Below, piece after piece: positions 22,805 through 35,928 of a DNA stretch of 64,000 nucleotides. Positions within the stretch are counted from its first letter, which is position 1, and each line of letters opens with the position of its first letter. The position numbers and the translations under genes are program-made. Source of the stretch: Medicago truncatula (lineage: Eukaryota; Streptophyta; Magnoliopsida; Fabales; Fabaceae); the NCBI RefSeq assembly GCF_003473485.1, contig NC_053045.1, positions 58,198,494-58,262,493 on the forward strand. The letters are read 5' to 3'. The notes below the pieces were generated by a model that ran no database searches, had not been told where the DNA came from, and saw nothing but the letters and a program-made list of their open reading frames with translations.

Positions 22805-25150
22805 TATCAGACTTGTTCACCTTAATTAAATGGTTAGAAATTCAAACTTTGACCTAGGGTTTATAGGGGGAGAAAAACGTGGTTAAAAGATAACCAATCT
22901 TGTATGTCTATTCAACAAAGATTTAGTCACTACTACTAAATGGTATTGCATACTTAGTATTTTTTTTTTTTTTTTTTAGAAGGAGGATTTGTTAACTATG
23001 CTACATTACAATTTCAATTATAAATAACAAAGAAAAAAGTGTCGAAAACGACAAAGATATCTATAGGCATGGTACTCATGATTTTAACATATACAAATTT
23101 TATTCGAGTAGTTTTAAGTTTGATGATTTTATCTCTGTCTCTTTTTCCTCTCATCAAAATAGTTTATTTATCAACTAAATACGCTAAAATCAAACTCTAA
23201 GGTGACCAATGTATTTTCCCATAAGCACAAGTGAAGTGAGAAGAGAATGCATGCATTTCTATCATGAAAAGGAAAGAAAGAATGACAAGGAAAAGTTGCT
23301 TAGACTTCTATCCAGTTTTCATGAGTTGCCACATGGCTTACTTAATTCAGCTGGAACCCACATTTAAACTCATATAAACAGAAATTAAAAGCAACAAATA
23401 TTTCTAAATTCCGCACAAGAATTGTCCTCTCTCAACTTCAACCAAGCAGTGACATGGAGTATTCCATTTTCCTTAAAAGCATATAATTCGTTCTCACTAT
23501 TCTCTAACCCATAAAAAGCTGAAATTCAGTAAACAATAATAAACAAAACGAAACAAACAAAGAATGATTATTCATAAAATATTGAATCATGAGCTTTAAA
23601 GATTCAAATCTGTTGGGAGAAACCAAAGTGAAAACAAAGAGCTAAGAGAAGAGACGAGGTAGTGAGTGGCTAATGTCATAGTTTCAAGGTAACATATATA
23701 TTATTATTAGATATATGAGTATAGTTTTGTTTATTAAAATGCTTTTGTGTTATTTTGTTGCTTATTATACAAACCAAAGCATTTCCCACCTTTTCACAAT
23801 GAAAAGTGTTTCATGTGTGCTCTTCTTTATTTTTATATTCATCGTAAGAAAGAAAAGGTTCCCAAACGAATATACGTTTTGCAGATTGCTGCTTTTTGGT
23901 TATGCTTCACTGCTTTTCTTGCACTATAAAAAAATTAAATAACAATAAAGCTATTTTTCCAAATACAATTATAATTATAATATTCAAGAGTGCTTGACTT
24001 GCTTAAACATGAATTTTGATACTCATTCCTAAGTACTAGGATAATTAGTCCTATATACTTCCGTTAGTAGTTTTATTTTATTTTCATATATATTATTTTG
24101 TAAGATAATCGTTTCAAACAGGGGCGGAGCCGCTCCCAGCTAGCCTAGGTACTAGCTTAGTTCAACTCCAACTTTCTTTGTAGTAAGTTCAACCATTACT
24201 AGAGCTTTTAGCTTTTTCTGCGGATTTTTGTGTAAATTCCGTAGGAAATTCATTTTCTGCAAATTTTGCTAAGGATTTAGGTTCCCAGGTGAAGTAATAC
24301 CTTAGGATTTTAGGATCCGCATATATATATTTGCAGGAAATGTGAAATTATCCGCAGGAAATGTGAAATTATTCGTAGGAAGGAAGTAACGTTTTGCGAT
24401 AAATTTTTTACCCAAACTCTAAATTCCTGACAACCTAATTTCAAACAAATGATTTCGTTCAACTTGATGGTCAAGTTTAGTAGTTTGCACAATTTGACAT
24501 ATCACCAAGCAATTATGAAGTTATAATACTATATTTATTTTGATCGAGCAAATCTTTTACCGACACAACTTCAGATGAATATTATTTAGACACATTCATG
24601 TAAAATGAAAAAAAAATCACATCAGTTAACATCATTTGATTTTATTCTCTTATAAATATTTTAAGTTTTATGTATATGCTTAAATATTTTTTATTTGACT
24701 TGTGCTCAAGTAAATATTACTTATGTTGATCTTAGTTATTTAAAAATTAATTACTGTAATATAATGGAAAAAACATTAACAATATGAAAAATAAAATTGT
24801 TGATAAGGGGACAAAAAATATTTATATGTTCCTTCAAAAAAAATTATATGTTAAAACGTTTACTTAAAATAAATTAGGCAAAATTACATTTGTGTCCTTT
24901 AACTTAATTTCAAATAACAATTTTGTCTTTTATCTTTTTCCACGTCATTTTTGTTCTTTTGATATGTTTGTATGTGAATTTTCTAGTATCAAATCTAAAA
25001 TTCATATGAAAAATGATTGGAAGACCATAAATTTGAACATTAAGAGCTCATATCGAAATAAAACAATATATTTAAATATTAAAAATCTATATGCAAATTG
25101 ATCAAAAGAATGAAATGACATAAAAAAAAAAAAACAAAGAATGAAAACAT
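22805..25150. other. Gene-free stretch
   Basis: No gene recognised. GGGGCGGAGCC at about 24121 resembles the end of a common plant repeat, and a near-perfect 20-bp direct repeat (GCAGGAAATGTGAAATTATC) lies at about 24333-24372. Otherwise AT-rich. Confidence 0.45.
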
Positions 25151-25154
25151 TATA

Positions 25155-25598
25155 TGAAATTAAATTAAGGGGCGAGGATAATAATTTTGCCAATAAATTA
25201 AAAAGAAACATGTGGTTTGTAACAAAAAAAAAAAAACATGTGGGACATACAACTTTTTGTATAAATCACCACAAAGAGTTTATAGAAACAAGTTGAATGT
25301 CTACCGAATAAACAATTCATGTGTCAACTTTTTTTTTGGTGTTAACCTTTATGTGTGTTCGAGGAAAAGAAATTTAGATAATATGAACTTCGAATCAATA
25401 GGTAAGTAAAACTTTTCTAAGCTTTGTATACTTCAAAAATCAAATTTAAATTTTTCTGAACAATTCGTCTTCGATAGAGCTCATTCAACTTGTTTCTATA
25501 AACTCTTTATGGTAATTTATATAAATAGTTGTATGCTCCACATGTTCCTTTTAATTTATTGGCAAAATTACAATGGTCATCCCTTAATTTAATGAGTT
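25155..25598. repeat. Long inverted repeat
   Basis: The left arm (about 25155-25310) and right arm (about 25469-25598) are reverse complements with scattered mismatches. Shared stretches include AATTTTGCCAATAAATTAAA, ACATGTGG, and AGAGTTTATAGAAACAAGTT with GAATG after it. The AT-rich spacer is about 160 bp. It looks like a foldback or MITE-type element; its termini and target duplication are not clear. Confidence 0.65.
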
Positions 25599-25770
25599 TT
25601 GTTAACCAGTACCCTCATAAGTAACGTTAAAAAATCTATAAATAAAAAATTTGTCTTAAAAATATAAGTTTTGATTTTTGATTAAATATTAATTATATCA
25701 TTTTTTTATAAAAAATTATTTGTTTTGATTGTTTAATCAATATCGAAGCACTTTTAAACATTCTTCGTGT
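25590..25770. mobile_element. Probable decayed MITE of the GTTAAC family
   Basis: The left end TTTTGTTAACCAGTACCCTC and an interior with AAAATATAAGTTTTGATTTT resemble the family layout. The right end is badly decayed. It directly follows the inverted repeat. Confidence 0.4.
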
Positions 25771-26129
25771 TGGGTTATCTTGAACAATTTCACAAATTAG
25801 TCACAAGTATTCCACCAATTAGTTATCTAACACCATTTTTAATGTTCAGTTGAATTTTGGAAAGTAAAATAACTAGTTGGCTCGTAGTGAGTTGAAAATG
25901 AAAGAACAACATGAGCCAAGGAGATCTTATCCGATGGAAATGGCAGTGTGAGACACATGTCAGCTTGGGGAATAGGGTTTGATGAATAATTTAATTTTTG
26001 TTTTAAAATAAAAAGAAGGCAAAGAGTGAGTCAGAGTGCACACTGAAAAAAGCAACACAAGAGACAGACAGAGATAACAAGTTAACAACAGTGGGAAACT
26101 GTGGAAAGATTCAATTTTAAGTTAGTTGG

Positions 26130-26342
26130 ATGGATTTAGCTGAAGTCGCTTCAAAAGTTGAGCTTCAGCATTTGTACAACATTCAGAACCAAAAAGTTCT
26201 TGAACGGAATACCCACTTTGCACTCCGTTTCTTAAGTTACAATTTTCCTTTCCTTTTCATTTTACCTTTTGGTATACCATTAATATTTCAAACAAAGTTT
26301 AAAAAACTATTATACGATGACTTAGTAATTGAGTTCAAGTGA
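26130..26342 (+). other. Possible orphan first exon
   Basis: The frame starts MDLAEVASKVELQHLYNIQN and continues QKVLERN. This segment has balanced composition unlike the surrounding AT-rich noise, and a purine-rich leader precedes it. After about residue 30 it becomes hydrophobic and low-complexity, suggesting run-on into noncoding DNA. I recognise no family and see no downstream exons. It could be a truncated gene start or chance. Confidence 0.2.
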
Positions 26343-26929
26343 TTAATAAGTTTTAACAAAAAATGAACCGTTCAAAAGAATTCGAATTTGATTTATAAGT
26401 AGAACAATTTTTGACATACTTTACTTATTTTTCATCTCAACTATGAATAATAGAGTCTCATTCCTTTAGAAACTAAATGGTTCACACAGAAAAAATACTA
26501 TAATGAGGATTAGTTAAAAATGAACTGTCAAAACAATTTTTTTGAATTGAAATTATCTTCTCTTAAGAATTTGAGATTTAAGACAAAAATTGGATTAAAT
26601 TCATCAGTTGAACCGCTCATATTGGTTTAGTCATATTTGAACCCTAATCAGGTTGGATTAGATTGAGTTGAGGTTTGTTGTAGTTAATTGAACTTGTTTT
26701 TTCTTTTTGATTGATGTTTGCACCACCGTAAATTTTGTCGTCTGTCTTACATATTGTGTGCTGGATTCTGGTCAACCGATTACTTTTGCTTCGAGATTGG
26801 AAGTTGGCGTCTAGTTGCATTCTTGTTTGGCTGACTGCGATATCGTTTTAAAATCATAAAATTTTATAATTTGAGTTAGGCCTAATTAAATCTGGTAAAA
26901 AAAATTGACAAAAATGAAACCCGTTAATT

Positions 26930-27290
26930 TAATAATGTTGGTTCGCACCTATCTTCAAACGATATGGTTAATTACTATTTGGATAATTTGTAATGAGCGT
27001 AATCTTCAGTTTTTTTACAATAAAGAGTCATCTTTCGTCCATATGATTAATAAAGTGAAACTTCATTCTTGACGATGACTTAAGGTGTTCAAGCCTACTT
27101 AATTCTTTTATATTTGATAGACAAATCCGTCGGTTTGTTTAGGATATTTCACCTTGTAATGATGTTATCAAGCGGTTTTTCTTTTTCTTTGTTGCTTGTT
27201 ATTTTGAGAAACTTTGTATTGATTCCTTAGTAAACACATTTGTGCTTAACTTGGAATCATCTTCATTTATATCAATCTTTTGGCTTGTTA
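26930..27290 (+). mobile_element. LINE remnant
   Basis: The frame reads as the C-terminal end of plant LINE ORF2: IWIICNERNLQFFYNKESS, HMINKVKLHS, then NPSVCLG. Several stops interrupt it. It resembles the region after the zf-RVT domain in other LINE fragments of the window. Confidence 0.5.
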
Positions 27291-28189
27291 AAAAAATGTT
27301 GGTTCGTAGTGTCTAAACGGAAACCTCTAGCACAATGAATCTGGTGGCTGGTTGCCATAAACCAACATTGCTTAGGAATGGAATAATAACACTATCTTAT
27401 TATACTGGCAACGTGAGTTTGGGCACATCAATACTATTTCCAAGCACGTTTTCTAATTAGTTACGTTTCCATAGTGTGCATGTCAATGTGCATCCCATTC
27501 GGTTAAGTATTTCTGGGTCAATTCAATGAATTGCCATCCATTACAGGGTGATCCAAATTTTGATGTAGTATTTATTTTCAACTTGGCTACTGAATTTTGC
27601 AAAAATAAAAAAATGACTTGGTTAATGAATATAAGCATATTCATGGAGATGATCAAGCTCATCTAAACTGACTAGTTAGTAAGGTGAAATAAATAATAGT
27701 TACTATGTAACCATCTATAATTTGTTAGGTAGATTATGTAATATCAATTATTAATTTATTTATTAAGATTGATGTTAGAATATCCGCAACAGATCTTATA
27801 TAATATAAATGTTTGTGTTATGCAATTGCACATAATTGAATCGTAGCTTCTACGATGGTGAAGGAGGTTGAATAGTTCAACTGATTTGAGTTAAGGAATA
27901 GGGAAGGGAGTTAGAAGTTCCAAGTTCAAACTCAAACGAAGGAGAAAAAATAATACGACAATTGTTATTAAAAAAACATATACGATGGTGAGTGTTTCAT
28001 CTATTTAGAATCAAACTAAATTCATTGTGATGTGAAATTGAGTGCTTTACAGAGAAAGGTGACTAAAAAAGTACTCTCTCTATTCTTTTTCATGGACTTG
28101 ACTTAATAACGGTGAATACAGAAAAATCATCGAAACTGGATTGAACTAATAGGTAAAAAAGATTGTAGGAACCACCTAAATCTGAATTA

Positions 28190-28302
28190 AACCACCCATT
28201 TGCATAGTGGAAAGGTTGATGTTTACAAGATGGAGGTCGAACCCTCGATTTTCCACACTTTAATGTCAATTTACTTTTCTGTTAAGCTCTTTATAAAAAA
28301 AA
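28190..28302 (+). mobile_element. Possible tRNA-derived SINE
   Basis: It has an A-box-like TAGTGGAAAGG (28205) and a B-box-like GGTCGAACCC (28235) about 30 bp apart, followed by a body ending in a poly-A run (28292-28300). This is the layout of a short plant SINE. The boxes are imperfect and I could not fix the target duplications. Confidence 0.35.
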
Positions 28303-29160
28303 AGTTGAATGAATCGATCTATAAATCTCCGCTCCTATCTTTTGTCAACATTCGTCTTTCTGACGATACTTAAGAGAGACTGTTACACTAACTTTACTCG
28401 TTTGTTTTACGGTTACATTATTTGAATATCAAAATACAAACATGGCTATTATTATTTATTTTTTAAGTCAAAACCAATATATAAAGAAAAAAACAATTAC
28501 AAAGGAGATGTCCAAAGAAAACACAAGAGATACCCACACCCAAACACAAACTTGGTTCGTTAGTTTTATGGTTATGTTATTTGAAATTAAAATATAAAAA
28601 TATTGTATTTACCATCAAAATTTTAATGTTTCAAAATAGTATTTTTTTTTTTTTTTTTACGGTATGTTAAAAGATAATTTATCTTAGTTTTATATTTTAA
28701 TTTTTTATTTTTCAATTTTAGAAAAAAGTGAAAAGTGAGCGGGTAAACCCGTTATATTTGGGTATACAGGCGCTGTAAAAATCTGAAAATGTTAGCAGTT
28801 GAGATGTGTCGGGATGTAGATTTATGATGGAGATAGATAGATAGATAGAAGAGGCCAGAGGGTCCCTTCCTCCAATGAATGAGCTGGATCCACTCTTTCA
28901 GGAGCCCCCAACTTTCTATTTTTTATTATTTTTAAATAATACTAACAATAACGTCTAAATTAAACTAATAATGAAAACAACAAGCATACATGAAATCAAT
29001 AATCAAATTTCAACAAGTACACACATGACTCAACAATCATTATTAGAATTTCATTAATAACTATTATTCTTACATTAAAAGGTTAAGAAGAAAACAGAGA
29101 TTTATTCAAAAAGGAAGAAAGAATGAAGAAAACAGTGATTTTTCCATTGAAATAAATAAT
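28303..29160. other. Gene-free stretch with GATA microsatellite
   Basis: No gene recognised. An AGAT/GATA run lies at 28831-28849. The rest is AT-rich, with a poly-T tract near 28640. Confidence 0.5.
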
Positions 29161-29960
29161 ACATTAATTTTGTCAAAGTATGCATTAATATACTTTATTT
29201 TCTTTAAAATAACTAAACTCGAGATTGAATTCAATTTACGATCATTTTGCGTTTGGTTTGACGTTTTTGTTACCAAACATGGGTTTAATATCGTTTTCAT
29301 CGTAATAATTAAACTTTTGCGTCAACGTGATTTTTTGCCTAAATTTGAGGAACAAATTGCCGATGTAAACATATATTTATTTTTATACCGAATTTTAGAT
29401 TATCAAATCTTCTTGCTTGGAAAACTCGGTGACTAAAAAATAGAAAATACTTTTTTTTTGTTGGATAAAATAGAAAATACTTAATTGTAAAGGAATATAG
29501 AAAATACTTAATAATTCAGTCAAAAATGTTTTTAGAAAAGATATTATCAATACAAAATAAAACCATCAATACAAAATAATATTAATTTTGTCAAAGTATG
29601 CATTAATATATTTTATTTTCTTTATCTCTAAAAAAAATACTTTATTTTCTTTAAAATATCTAATCTCGAGATTGCAACGAACATTGTGTTTGGTTTGACG
29701 TTTCCGTTGTCAAACATGTGTTTAATATCACTTTCATCGTAATAATTAAACTTTTGCGTCAACGTGGTTTTTCACCTGAATTCGCGGAACACATCGCCGA
29801 AATAAACATATATTTATTTTTAGACCGAGTTTTCAGGTTACAGAATCTTCTTGGTCGGAAAACTCGATGACCAAAAATGGAAAATACTTTTTTTTGTTTG
29901 GATAAAATTGAAAATACTTAATTGTAAGAAAATACTTAATAATTCAGTCAAAAAAAATGT
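29161..29960 (+). repeat. Tandem duplication upstream of the response-regulator gene
   Basis: Two diverged direct copies, about 29161-29529 and 29580-29960. They share ATTAATTTTGTCAAAGTATG, GTTTGGTTTGACGTTT, TCATCGTAATAATTAAACTT and AAACATATATTTATTTTTA in order. The second copy also has a 25-bp internal duplication near its start. They end about 350 bp before the ATG at 30315. Confidence 0.8.
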
Positions 29961-30314
29961 TTTTAGGAAAGAAATTATGAATTCAAAATAATATTATATA
30001 GAAAAAAAATCTTGGTGAATCCTACTGGTTAGTAAAACTTTAATTATAATTAATTATTTAATTCAATACCCAAGAAATTAATTCAGCATGTAAGTAACAG
30101 TGACAAAGCTAAGAGAGGACATAACATAAGCTTGATATCGAAGAACAATATTATTATTATTACTATTATTATTGTTATTATTTCTCTTTCTTTCTTCTCC
30201 GATTCTTGCGTTCTCTTTGAACTTCAAACTTGAACAATGAAACTAAATATGTGAACACTAACGTTTGTGTTGTGTTTCATGTGTTGTTTATTGTTTTGGA
30301 TCTTTCTCTAAGCT

Positions 30315-33300
30315 ATGATGAATCTAAGCAACAACGGAAAAGGATCAATTTCTACTGTTACTTCAACTGCTACTACTATGAAATCCGGTGAAGGTTCCGA
30401 TCAGTTTCCGGCGGGTTTACGAGTTCTTGTTGTGGATGATGATCCTACGTGTCTTATGATTCTTGAGAAGATGTTGCGCACATGTCTTTATGAAGGTAAA
30501 ATTTGTTTTTTTCTAACTGAATTTTCACTATCTTTAAGCTTCAATTTCGCTCTGTTCAATTTCAACGCTTAATTACTTGATTAGTTGGAAGAAAAAAAAC
30601 TAACTTTATCTTCAATTTCAAAAACCCATATGCAAATTATTCAATCAAATCATTTTTTTTTTTTTGTATAACTAATTTGTTGATCATTTTTTGCGCATAC
30701 ACAATCTGATTTATGAAACAGTAGAATAAATCAAGAAGTAAAGACCTTTTTTTTCTTCTTTGGCTGGTTCAATTTCAGATTTCAAATTATTTTCTCATAT
30801 ATCATGAGGTTCATCAATATCTTGTAGCTGGAAAAGCCAGATTTTGATTTTGATTTTGATTCTTTTAGTTTAAAATACCTTTGAAACATGGTTTTGAGCT
30901 CTACTGGTTTTCAGATTTGTTTTTGATTTGATTCATCACTTAATTGTTATTATTCAATTGATTTAATTGATTATGAATTTTGAGTGATAATTTTGTTGAG
31001 TTCATTTCAGTAACGAAATGCAATCGAGCTGAGACGGCACTTTCACTACTCAGAGAGAACAAGAATGGATTTGATATTGTTATCAGTGATGTGCATATGC
31101 CAGACATGGATGGATTTAAACTCTTAGAACATATTGGATTGGAAATGGACCTTCCAGTTATTAGTAAGTACTTTGGTTTTTGTTTTGGTTTTTTAACTTA
31201 GATCTGTTAGTAGAGTGTATTGTTATTGAGATTTGATACTGAAATGTTTTGTATGATGATTATAGTGATGTCTGCCGATGATGGTAAAAGTGTTGTTATG
31301 AAGGGTGTAACACACGGTGCTTGTGATTACTTGATTAAACCTGTTCGTATTGAGGCTTTGAAGAACATATGGCAGCATGTGGTTCGGAAGAAAAAGAACG
31401 AGTGGAAAGATACAGAGCAATCAGGTAGTGCTGATGAGGGAGATCGACATCCGAAGGCATCTGATGATGCTGATTATTCGTCTTCTGCTAATGAAGGAAA
31501 TTGGAGAAACTCGAGAAAGAGAAGGGATGATGAAGAGGAAGGTGACGATAGAGATGACTCGTCAACACTAAAGAAGCCTCGGGTTGTTTGGTCTGTCGAG
31601 CTCCATCAACAGTTTGTGGCTGCTGTGGATCAACTAGGAATTGACAGTATGTATCCTCACCAGCACTCTTCAAATGTTTTTTTTTCTCTTTCATCTTTTC
31701 TTTTCCGTGCAGATCTATCTAAAAGACTATCTGGTTGAATCATTGCATCTAGATTTTGTAGACTATCAACTTGTGTGAATCAATTTTCAAACTATACTAG
31801 TCTATAGTTTTATGAATAATTAAGATTCAGTTGTGGTTTTACAATTTCAGCAATCAAGTTTTATCCTATTGGTTGGTATCAGAAACCAAATTTTCTTTAA
31901 AACCATTTAGCGTATTGTCTTTCTCAATGTTCTTTTCCTACAGTTTCTTAGTTCTCTATCTACCCTATACGTTCTACTATTGATTCATTTCTTATTGGAT
32001 CCTCTATTAGTTCTATAATAGATTGAACTGCTTCAAGGTAGTTTTTTAAATTACAGTTTTATCCTGAATGCATTCATTTTTCGTCATACATTTTGCTTGT
32101 ATGTTCCATCACAAACCTTAGCAATCTCATCTTGGTTCACTATCCAGTGTTTTTAAAAGAATTATATTTCTGAATTAGTATATTGTCCCCAATATTTGTT
32201 TGAGTACCTTAGCTATGAAGTATTGTGGTTATATTTAGTCTTGTCTGATTCAAGTTTGATATTTCTGCGTAGAGGCTGTTCCCAAAAAAATTCTGGAATT
32301 GATGAATGTTCCTGGGCTCACTAGAGAAAATGTTGCCAGCCACTTGCAGGTATCATACTGTTATTCGCCTACTTCAGAAGGGACCCAAGTTAAATTTTAT
32401 ATCCCTATGTTTTCTTGTGGTCATCTAACGGAGGTAACATTTTAATTTTTTTTTTTTTTTGTTACAGAAATATCGATTGTATCTTCGAAGGCTGAGTGGA
32501 GTTTCTCAGCACCAGAATAATTCATTTCTCAGCCCACAAGAGGCATCATTTGGCACGATTTCGTCAATGAACGGACTTGACCTTCAAACTCTTGCAGCAG
32601 CTGGCCAGCTCCCAGCGCAAAGTCTAGCCACTCTTCAGGCAGCAGGACTTGGTAGGTCAACTGTGAAATCAGGCTTACCAATGCCTCTCATGGATCAAAG
32701 GAACCTTTTCAGTTTTGAAAACCCAAGGTTGAGATTTGGAGAAGGGCAACAACAACTTTTGAATGGTAGTAATAATAAACCAACAAATCTTCTTCACGGA
32801 GTTCCTACTAACATGGAGCCAAAGCAACTCGCCAATTTGCACCAGTCTGCAGCACAGTCCCTCGGCAACATGAATATGCGAGTCCCCGCTTCTGCTACAC
32901 AGGGAAATCCCTTATTGATGCAGATGGCACAATCCCAACCTAGAGGACCAATGCTAAGTGAAAATACTGGTTCTCATGTTCCAAGATTACCGAACCTCTT
33001 GGGGCAGTCTACTGTGTCAAATGGAATTTCTGACGGTCTTATGGGGAGAAACAACATGGCTAGTAGCAGTAGAGCGCCTTCGTTTAATCCTGTTCCACAG
33101 AGCTCTTCGTTTTTGAATTTTCCCATGAATCAAAGCACTGAAATGTCTGTTAGTAATTTCCCTCTTGGAAGCACTCCAGGTATATCTAGTATCACAACCA
33201 AAGGCTCATTTCAAGCCGAAGTTAATTCGGGAATTAAAGGATCAGCTGGATTTCCAAGTTATGATATTTTTAACGAACTGAACCATCAGAAATCCCGGGA

Positions 33301-33825
33301 TTGGGGGATGACAAACCAAGGTCTAATGTATGATTCCTCATCGCATGCAAATCCTTTACATGGCAACATCGATGTCTCTCCGTCGGTTTTAGTCCATCAG
33401 GGCTTTTCTTCTGCTCAACAAACCGGACATAGCAGAGATGCTTCTTTGCTTGGAAAATCTCCTTTCTCTCTTGGAGAAGGCTTGGAACAAGGTAATCTCC
33501 AAAATGGTGGCGGTCAACATTTCAATCCTCTTTATGTTGAAAATTTAACAAGGGTTAAGGCTGAAAGAGTTCCTGACGCGAGCTCCCATACTGACCTCTT
33601 CCCTGATCATTTCGGGCAGGATGATCTCATGAGTGCACTTCTGAAACAGGTTTGTCGACATCCTTCATTCTTTCTATGGATTCAAAACATTCATATGCTT
33701 GCATATACTTTTTCCATTACAAATAAATCATTTTTTTTTTGCGTTTCTTTCAGCAGGAAGGCATTGGACAAGGCGAGAATGAGTTTGACTTTGACGGGTA
33801 TTCTCTGGACAACATTCCTGTCTAG
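30315..33825 (+). CDS. Type-B response regulator (ARR1/ARR2-like)
   Basis: Six exons in frame: 30315-30495, 31011-31163, 31266-31646, 32273-32349, 32468-33649 and 33754-33825, giving 681 residues. The receiver domain (about 35-150) has the acidic pocket VVDDDPTC, the phospho-acceptor Asp in [12 protein letters not shown], the switch motif MSADD and Lys in LIKPVR. After an acidic linker comes the GARP (Myb-like) DNA-binding domain, from [20 protein letters not shown] to [17 protein letters not shown], interrupted by two introns. The long C-terminal part is Gln/Asn/Ser-rich and ends [12 protein letters not shown], typical of the ARR1/ARR2 group. Family role: a nuclear transcription factor that receives phosphate from histidine phosphotransfer proteins in cytokinin signalling and switches on target genes. 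The last acceptor is a NAGNAG (CAGCAG), so forms with or without one Gln are possible. A second in-frame ATG follows the first. Confidence 0.96.
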
Positions 33826-35107
33826 AAGAGACTCTTGCCAGTTCTTTCTGATTGCAGTTACCAGTGTAAATAGTTGCTGTCACATATGCACGATATCATT
33901 CTGCAATTAGCTATTTTCAATCCGAGTCTAAATTATTCGACAACAGAATTTCATTGATGTCAAATATTCAAACTTCTGGGAGTAGTGTACTAAAATGGTT
34001 TAGTCTGGACACTCACAGTTGATCAAGCTGAATCAACTACAGAACTTGACCGCATAAAATGCACAAGGCATGTGCAATTTTTGACTGCTGCTATTGTAGC
34101 CACATTTCTAGCAATGTTCTAATTTTAGGGTGTTCTTGAAGAGGTATGTTTGGGTTAGGGCAGTATTGCAGAAGCAAGGTTTTGATAAATCTGCAAACTC
34201 GCGTAGGAGTATTTCTAACTTAAATACAAATAATGAAAAATATTTCTCCGTTTCCTCTTTTAATTTTATGTTCTTCAAAGTAAATGACTGTCGTGTGTAA
34301 ATATTTTTATTTGGTTGCTCAAGACATTTGTTCTGACTATTCTTTTCCGGATGTTTATGTTCGTCAATTGGTAGTTTCATGTTTTTATGTTGAAGTTATG
34401 GATTCTTTGTACATGAACATGATTTGGTACTTAGTTCCGGATTATTTGTGATTTTATGTTATGGTTATTGGCTACATGTGCTTATGAAGATAGTGATCAT
34501 GAGCATGCTTTAGGGATATATCAGTACTTAACCTCTTTGTAGGAATCTAGACTAATAGAAGGATTTTTACAACTCAGTGGTGAAAAGGAATCAAATAGTG
34601 CGGAGTGAAATAGCGTCACTTACAGAAAACAAAAATAGAATGAAATAGTGGTCACTTAGTTAGCTTTTTGTGGCAGTTTGTTTACATATATAAATAGGTT
34701 GTAGGTGCATACTTTTGGATATTACTAAACAAAATGTGCATTTCATTATATTCTCATGATGAAATCATTCGTTAGATAAAATAAAAGTATTAGTATTGGG
34801 AGTTGTTTTTTATTGTAAACAAAGCTTCATTTATTTTTGACGAAAAAATCATTTTGTATTATAGCTATTATTGTATCCGAATTCCACAATCAATGAAAAC
34901 ATAGTTCATAATTCTTCCACTGAAGCATTCTAATAGTAGTTTAAGTTGTTTCTTGAAGAGAAGGAAGTGTACTCTTCACTTGAAGTCCCTCAACTGAAGG
35001 CCTATCCTGACAAGGTATTCTGATGAAAAAATGTGTAAACTACGCTGTATATATCAAAACAAAGGGTGAATCTTGATGTCTATACTAGCTCATGTAGTGA
35101 CAAATCT
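33826..35107. repeat. Response-regulator 3' flank and a dispersed repeat
   Basis: The first part is probably the 3' UTR of the response-regulator gene. About 34861-35015 (TATTATTGTATCCGAATTCC, ACTGAAGCATTCTAATA, GTATTCTGATGAAAAAATGT) recurs in rearranged form at about 35498-35622. No gene seen. Confidence 0.5.
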
Positions 35108-35170
35108 CTACATTTCTTCTGGATCTGGACCGCTCTCCCTCCTTTCAACTTCAACGACTAGAGTGATTCC
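35108..35170 (-). pseudogene. Orphan terminal exon
   Basis: The minus strand has a good acceptor (TTGATTTTACAG) followed by an open segment GITLVVEVERRESGPDPEEM and a stop. The composition is strikingly coding-like. I see no partner exon upstream on this strand and do not recognise the protein. It is either the last exon of a deleted gene or a captured fragment. Confidence 0.35.
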
Positions 35171-35623
35171 TGTAAAATCAAACAAATGGTAAATCACTAT
35201 GTAAGCATTTATAAAAAAATGCCACAAGGCAGTTATGTAAACATGAGCAACCAAAAAAAAAAAAAGCAAGAAAGATGACAAAGGTGTGTTTGAGTGTTGG
35301 CAGCTATGGAGGACAGTGATAGATGATGATACACAAAATCTGACAATTCGTATGTATAACATGTGACTAAGAATTTATTCGTATTATCCGCTAATTCCGA
35401 CGGTCCAACAAATCAGTTATAGTTCCATATTAGTATTATACACAATAAGCATTCAAACAAAACCACTCATATTACTCAATATTTTCTAGTTCACATAGAG
35501 CTATTATTGCATCAGAATCCACAATCAATGAAACTAGAGTTCATATTTATTTCATTTTGTTTCTCTAATTGCCTCAATAATTCTTCTACTGAAGCATTCT
35601 AATATTCTGATGAAAAAATATTT

Positions 35624-35870
35624 GATCTATAATCATTATACTTTGACTATCAAACTAATCAAATTAAATTTAGTAAGACTTAGCTTACAAACCAAGCTAC
35701 CTATGGTTTTGGTCAAAGTGTGACTCTTCGTCTTTCAGGATGAAAACTCGATATAAACATTCATTATTTTAGTCAATTTACTTGTTCATTTGATCTATAA
35801 TCATCATACTTTAACTATCAGACTAATCAAATTAAATTTAGTAAGATTTAGCTTACAAACCAAGCCAAAA
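35624..35870 (+). repeat. Dispersed repeat, first and partial second copy
   Basis: A unit containing AGCTTACAAACCAAGCTACC, TGGTCAAAGTGTGACTCTTC and ATGAAAACTCGATATAAACA occurs here, followed at about 35789 by a partial direct copy. A further copy lies at about 37142-37305. Noncoding; family not recognised. Confidence 0.7.
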
Positions 35871-35928
35871 ATATCAGCACCATATTAGAAAATTAAACAT
35901 GCCAAACTATTAAGTAGAAATTTCAAAG

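Noticed and set aside
24118-24190. GGGGCGGAGCC transposon-like start
   Set aside because: Only one end is recognisable; no partner end or duplication found.
29106-29436. Open frames on both strands in the promoter duplication
   Set aside because: They are in AT-rich repeated DNA, are broken in the sister copy, and show no domain.
32459-33910. A single 483-aa open frame
   Set aside because: Its first residues are intron sequence and its end reads through the last intron. The real coding parts are exons 5 and 6 of the response regulator.
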